The notes under the pieces: model-generated
Databases searched by the model: none
Seen by the model: the letters and a program-made list of their open reading frames with translations, nothing else
What the model was told of the DNA's origin: nothing
Origin: RGVT01 sp037129475
GTDB taxonomy: Bacteria > Planctomycetota > Planctomycetia > Pirellulales > UBA1268
Reading direction: 5' to 3'
Length of the DNA stretch: 64,000 nt
Assembly (NCBI GenBank): GCA_037129475.1
Contig: JBAXUY010000001.1
Span: forward strand, 1 to 64,000
Program-made: the position numbers and the translations under genes
Shown here: piece by piece, positions 61,166-64,000 of the stretch
Layout: every line of letters starts with the position of its first letter
Numbering within the stretch: the first letter of the stretch is position 1

Positions 61166-62626
61166 ATGGCTGCTGAAGTCACGATCCCCCGGCTCGGATG
61201 GTCGATGGAGGAGGGTGTGTTCGCCGGCTGGCTCAAGCAGCCCGGAGACACGGTGAAGCCCGGTGAGCAACTCTTCATGCTCGAGGGGGAGAAGGCCACG
61301 CAGGAGATCGAGGCGGTCGACGGCGGAATCTTGCATCTCGCGCCCGACGCGCCGAACGCGGGCCAGACGGTGCTCGTGGGCCGCGTGATCGGAAAGCTCT
61401 GCGCCGCGGGCGAGACGCCGACCTGGTCGGCCGCCCCGGCGGCGCCCGTCGCCGCGCCCGCACCCGCGGCGGTGAACGCCCCCGCTCCTGAACGGGCGGC
61501 CCCAGTTCCGCCGCCCGCTCCCGCGCCCAGGGCGGTTCCCATTCCCACACCCGCTGCGAACGGCGGCCGACCATCATCCGGCGCCGTGCCCGCTGCCGCA
61601 TCGCCGAGCGTGCGACGGCTCGCGCGGCAACTTGGCATCGACCTCGCGACAATCACGCCGCGACTGCCCGGTGGACGGCTGTCCGTCGACGATCTCGCTC
61701 CGGCGCGGCCTGCCACGAGGCTGTCACACTCTTCATCGACCCCTGCCGCCGCCCCGGTGGTGAGCCGTAAAAGTTCGCCGCGGGCCCGACGTGCGGCTCA
61801 GGAACGCGGCATCGACGTGGCTACGGTCCGTGGCGGCGGAGCGAATGGCCGTGTCCGCGAGCGCGACGTGCTCGCAGCGGCCAACGGCGGCATCGCCCAT
61901 GCCGCGGACCCGATGACGAGTTCGGCGGGCGGCTCCGCGATCCCGATCTCGCAAACCCGGCGGACGATCGCCCGGCAGATGGTGCGGAGCCGGCAGGAGA
62001 CGGTGCCCGTCACGCTCACGGCGTGGGCCGACGCGACGGCGCTCCTCGCCGCCCGCTCGGCCCTCAAAGCCGCCGCCGGCCCCGAGGCTCCGACGCTCAA
62101 CGACATGCTGCTCAAACTCCTCGCCGAGTCGATCCTCGCCCATCCGCTGCTCGCCGCCCGCTGGGAGGAAACGCAGCTCGTGTTTCCCGGCGATCGCATC
62201 GACATCGGCCTCGCCGTCGACGCGAAGGGCGGCCTCGTCGTGCCGGTGGTGCGCGACGTGGCGGCTGTGACGCTGTTCGACGTGGCGCGGCAGTCGCGCT
62301 CGCTCGTGGAGCGGGCCCGCTCCGGCCGGCTCACGGCCGCCGACATGCAGGGGGGCGTGTTCACGCTCACGAGCCTCGGCTCGTACGGGATCGAATTCTT
62401 CACGCCCGTGATCAACCATCCCGAGGCGGCGATCCTCGGCGTCGGCGCGATCCGGATGCAGCCCGTGCCGCCCCCCGGTGGCCAGGACGGCTTCATCCTC
62501 CAGCGGCAGATCCCGCTCTCGCTCACGTTCGATCACCGGATCGTCGACGGCGGGCCGGCGGCGCGGTTCCTCGGCGACCTGGCCGCGCGGATCGCCGCGG
62601 CGGGCGAGACGGAAGGTGCAGCCTGA
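61166..62626 (+). CDS. 2-oxoacid dehydrogenase E2 (dihydrolipoyl acyltransferase) with two PSBD-like domains
   Basis: 486 residues. An N-terminal lipoyl domain has the lipoylated Lys near residue 43 in EGEKATQEIE. Pro/Ala linkers separate two peripheral-subunit-binding-like segments, about 146-177 (VRRLARQLGIDLATITPRLP) and 204-238 (RARRAAQERGIDVATVRGGG). The catalytic core from about 257 has PISQTRRTIARQMVRSRQ and the active-site FDHRIVDGGPAARFL (HxxxDG). It transfers the acyl group from E1 to CoA. 28 bases after E1. The second binding domain could hold E1 and E3 separately. Confidence 0.88.
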   Translation: MAAEVTIPRLGWSMEEGVFAGWLKQPGDTVKPGEQLFMLEGEKATQEIEAVDGGILHLAPDAPNAGQTVLVGRVIGKLCAAGETPTWSAAPAAPVAAPAPAAVNAPAPERAAPVPPPAPAPRAVPIPTPAANGGRPSSGAVPAAASPSVRRLARQLGIDLATITPRLPGGRLSVDDLAPARPATRLSHSSSTPAAAPVVSRKSSPRARRAAQERGIDVATVRGGGANGRVRERDVLAAANGGIAHAADPMTSSAGGSAIPISQTRRTIARQMVRSRQETVPVTLTAWADATALLAARSALKAAAGPEAPTLNDMLLKLLAESILAHPLLAARWEETQLVFPGDRIDIGLAVDAKGGLVVPVVRDVAAVTLFDVARQSRSLVERARSGRLTAADMQGGVFTLTSLGSYGIEFFTPVINHPEAAILGVGAIRMQPVPPPGGQDGFILQRQIPLSLTFDHRIVDGGPAARFLGDLAARIAAAGETEGAA

Positions 62627-62662
62627 CTTTAGTCGGCAGGATGAGATGACGTCGGAGCGAAC

Positions 62663-63343
62663 CTAGGGATTCGCCTTGTCGTCGTCGGCCGGCGCCTTCG
62701 GCATCACCTTGATCCAGCCTGCGACGTGCTTGTGGGCTGCTGCGGCGGCCTTCTTCGGGTCGCCCGAGCGGATGGCGTCGAGGAGCGTCTGATGGGCCTC
62801 GGCGGTCTCCTGCCTGGTGCGCTTGGTGACCGGCTGATGTCGCATCTGCATCTGGGCGAGCCAGAGGCCGACCTGATCGCGGAGAGAGTTCCAGCAGAGC
62901 AGGAGCCGGCGGTTGCCCGCCGCGCGGACGATCGTGTCGTGGAATTCCGCATCGAGCCGGGAGACGTCGGCGAGCGTCTTTACCGACCTCGTGGCGGCGA
63001 TGTTCGCGGCCAGCGCGTTGAACGTGGAGGCCTTCGCCCGCTCGGCGGCCAGGGAAGCCGCGACGGGATCGATCATCAGCCGGACCGTGTGGATCTCGTC
63101 GATGTCCAGCGGGCTGAGCACGGGCACGCGAGTACGGCCCGTGGCGTCGAACTCCACGAGGCCCCGCAATTCCAACTCGATGAGCGCCTCGCGGATCGGC
63201 GCCCGGCTGACGCCGAGCATCTCCGAGAGCGACGGCTCCGAAATCTTCGAGCCCGGCTTGAACTGGCCGGCCATGATCGCCCGGGCCAGACGGGAGCAAA
63301 CAGTCTGCGACAGGTTGTTGCGTTCGACGCGGGCGAGAGGCAT
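62663..63343 (-). CDS. GntR-family regulator with FCD domain, candidate TGTCGACA-binding regulator
   Basis: 226 residues from the ATG at 63343 (MPLARVERNNLSQTV); the long open frame upstream is not coding. A winged HTH (residues about 10-75: CSRLARAIMAGQFKPGSKIS, LSEMLGVSRAPIREALIELE) precedes an FCD domain (DAEFHDTIVRAAGNRRLLLC; AHQTLLDAI). FCD regulators typically bind short palindromes with a GTnnAC core, which TGTCGACA fits, and a site-like TTGTCGACGG lies 35 bases upstream. Convergent with the E2 gene, downstream of the FAH-family gene. Likely responds to a sugar-acid intermediate. Confidence 0.85.
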   Translation of the reverse strand: MPLARVERNNLSQTVCSRLARAIMAGQFKPGSKISEPSLSEMLGVSRAPIREALIELELRGLVEFDATGRTRVPVLSPLDIDEIHTVRLMIDPVAASLAAERAKASTFNALAANIAATRSVKTLADVSRLDAEFHDTIVRAAGNRRLLLCWNSLRDQVGLWLAQMQMRHQPVTKRTRQETAEAHQTLLDAIRSGDPKKAAAAAHKHVAGWIKVMPKAPADDDKANP

Positions 63344-63377
63344 AGCGATGAGCCGATTATAGACAAAAAACCATGGA

Positions 63378-63387
63378 TTGTCGACGG
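63378..63387. promoter_or_regulatory. degenerate TGTCGACA-like site i (gntR upstream)
   Basis: TTGTCGACGG, one mismatch to the eight-base core, 35 bases upstream of the GntR start and 36 bases after the end of the FAH-family gene on the same strand; fits an autoregulatory site. Confidence 0.4.
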
Positions 63388-63423
63388 ATGCCCGTGCGGC
63401 GGCCCCGGCTGCCGGCCGTCGCG

Positions 63424-64000
63424 TCAGGCCTCCTCGACCACAGGATTCGTGAGCCGTCCGATTTTCTCGATCTCGATCGTCACACTGTCGCCGGGCTTCA
63501 GGAACACCGGCGGCTTGCGGGCGAAGCCCACGCCGTGGGGCGTGCCGGTGAGGATCACCGTGCCGGGGTTCAGGATCATGCTCGCCGACATGAACTCGAT
63601 GATCGCGGGAACGTCGAAGATCATGTCGTTCGTATTCCAGTCCTGCAGTGTCTGACCGTTGAGGATCGTGCGGATCGCGAGCGCGTTGGGGTTCGGGATC
63701 TCGTCGGTCGTCACGAGCGCGGGGCCGAGCGGGCAGAACGTGGCGAAGGTCTTGCCGCGGCACCACTGACCGCCGCCGCCATTCCGCTGCCAATCGCGGG
63801 CGGAGACGTCGTTGGCACACGTGTAGCCGAGCACGTGCTTCAGCGCATCGGCCCGACCGACGTTGTGGCACCGCTTGCCGATCACCACCGCCAGTTCGCA
63901 CTCGTAGTCGACCTCGTCGCTGCGGAGCTTCCGGGGGAGCACGATCGGGTCGCCGGGGTTCTGGAGCGTGCCCGAGTTCTTCATGAAGAGCACGGGGTGG
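63424..64000 (-). CDS. fumarylacetoacetate hydrolase-family enzyme, N-terminus off window
   Basis: At least 191 residues to the edge; the true start lies beyond 64000 (the in-frame GTG at 63993 is within conserved sequence HPVLFMKNSGTL). DYECELAVVIGK carries the two Glu metal ligands of the FAH fold, and GTPHGVGFARKPPVFLKPGD with IEKIGRLTNPV is the standard C-terminus. Members hydrolyse or decarboxylate 2,4-diketo acids, including 2,4-diketo-3-deoxy-L-fuconate and 2-keto-3-deoxy-sugar acids. Next to the GntR gene and the E1/E2 operon, a role in sugar-acid breakdown to pyruvate is likely, but an aromatic route is possible. Confidence 0.83.
   Translation of the reverse strand, partial: HPVLFMKNSGTLQNPGDPIVLPRKLRSDEVDYECELAVVIGKRCHNVGRADALKHVLGYTCANDVSARDWQRNGGGGQWCRGKTFATFCPLGPALVTTDEIPNPNALAIRTILNGQTLQDWNTNDMIFDVPAIIEFMSASMILNPGTVILTGTPHGVGFARKPPVFLKPGDSVTIEIEKIGRLTNPVVEEA

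Noticed and set aside
58285..61716. A 1143-codon open frame antisense to the E1/E2 genes and the PEP-CTERM gene
   Set aside because: It mirrors the codon structure of strongly supported genes on the other strand; its translation is low-complexity Arg/Ala/Gly without domains. Typical high-GC shadow.

Overview
The window comes from a member of the Planctomycetota, most likely a Pirellulales-type marine or aquatic polysaccharide degrader. This is read from gene content: three DUF1559 prepilin-like proteins, a DUF1549/DUF1553 cytochrome (PSD1) with a DUF1501 partner, PEP-CTERM secreted proteins, autotransporter-associated beta-strand repeat (PATR) proteins and an XylR-type AraC regulator. GC content is high throughout, so long antisense open frames are common and were discarded. 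No rRNA, tRNA, CRISPR array, origin or intact mobile element was seen.

Region 1 (1-7.2 kb) is a sialic-acid utilisation cluster. It holds a secreted sialidase, a Kelch mutarotase of the NanM type, an MFS transporter overlapping an N-acetylneuraminate lyase, and a GntR/FCD regulator. A TGGTATATCA-like palindrome recurs in both divergent promoter regions, and a related site precedes the PATR protein that runs off the left edge. Region 2 (7.2-30 kb) is a mosaic of cell-surface and secreted functions. It includes DUF1559/lipoprotein pairs, an acyltransferase with an ankyrin insert, a zinc peptidase, PEP-CTERM and PATR proteins, parallel beta-helix proteins, the PSD1/DUF1501 pair and a sialate O-acetylesterase. 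It also holds an IS3 fossil and an unexplained element with a 21-bp period that occurs twice. Region 3 (30.3-38.7 kb) has a 1313-residue secreted mosaic protein convergent with a tight five-gene leftward operon: SDR, UlaG-like hydrolase, mutarotase-like unknown, acetoacetate-decarboxylase-like protein and SDR.

Region 4 (38.7-64 kb) looks like one catabolic regulon. It contains an epimerase/reductase, a cytochrome P450, two secreted GH36 alpha-galactosidases, a divergent PanB-like aldolase, PurU, a sugar-porter MFS, an FGGY kinase, a KDPG-type aldolase, a D-2-hydroxyacid dehydrogenase and an Ldh_2 reductase. It also has an AraC regulator, a fused 2-oxoacid dehydrogenase E1 with its E2, a GntR/FCD regulator and a fumarylacetoacetate-hydrolase-family enzyme. 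The palindrome TGTCGACA, usually as CTGTCGACAG, stands upstream of nearly every transcription unit here. The inferred route is release of galactose-type, possibly O-methylated, sugars outside the cell, then uptake, oxidation and aldol cleavage to pyruvate, and oxidation to acyl-CoA. P450 demethylation and PurU would handle one-carbon units. The regulon motif, the 21-bp-period element and the P450/galactosidase/one-carbon grouping are the most novel-looking items.
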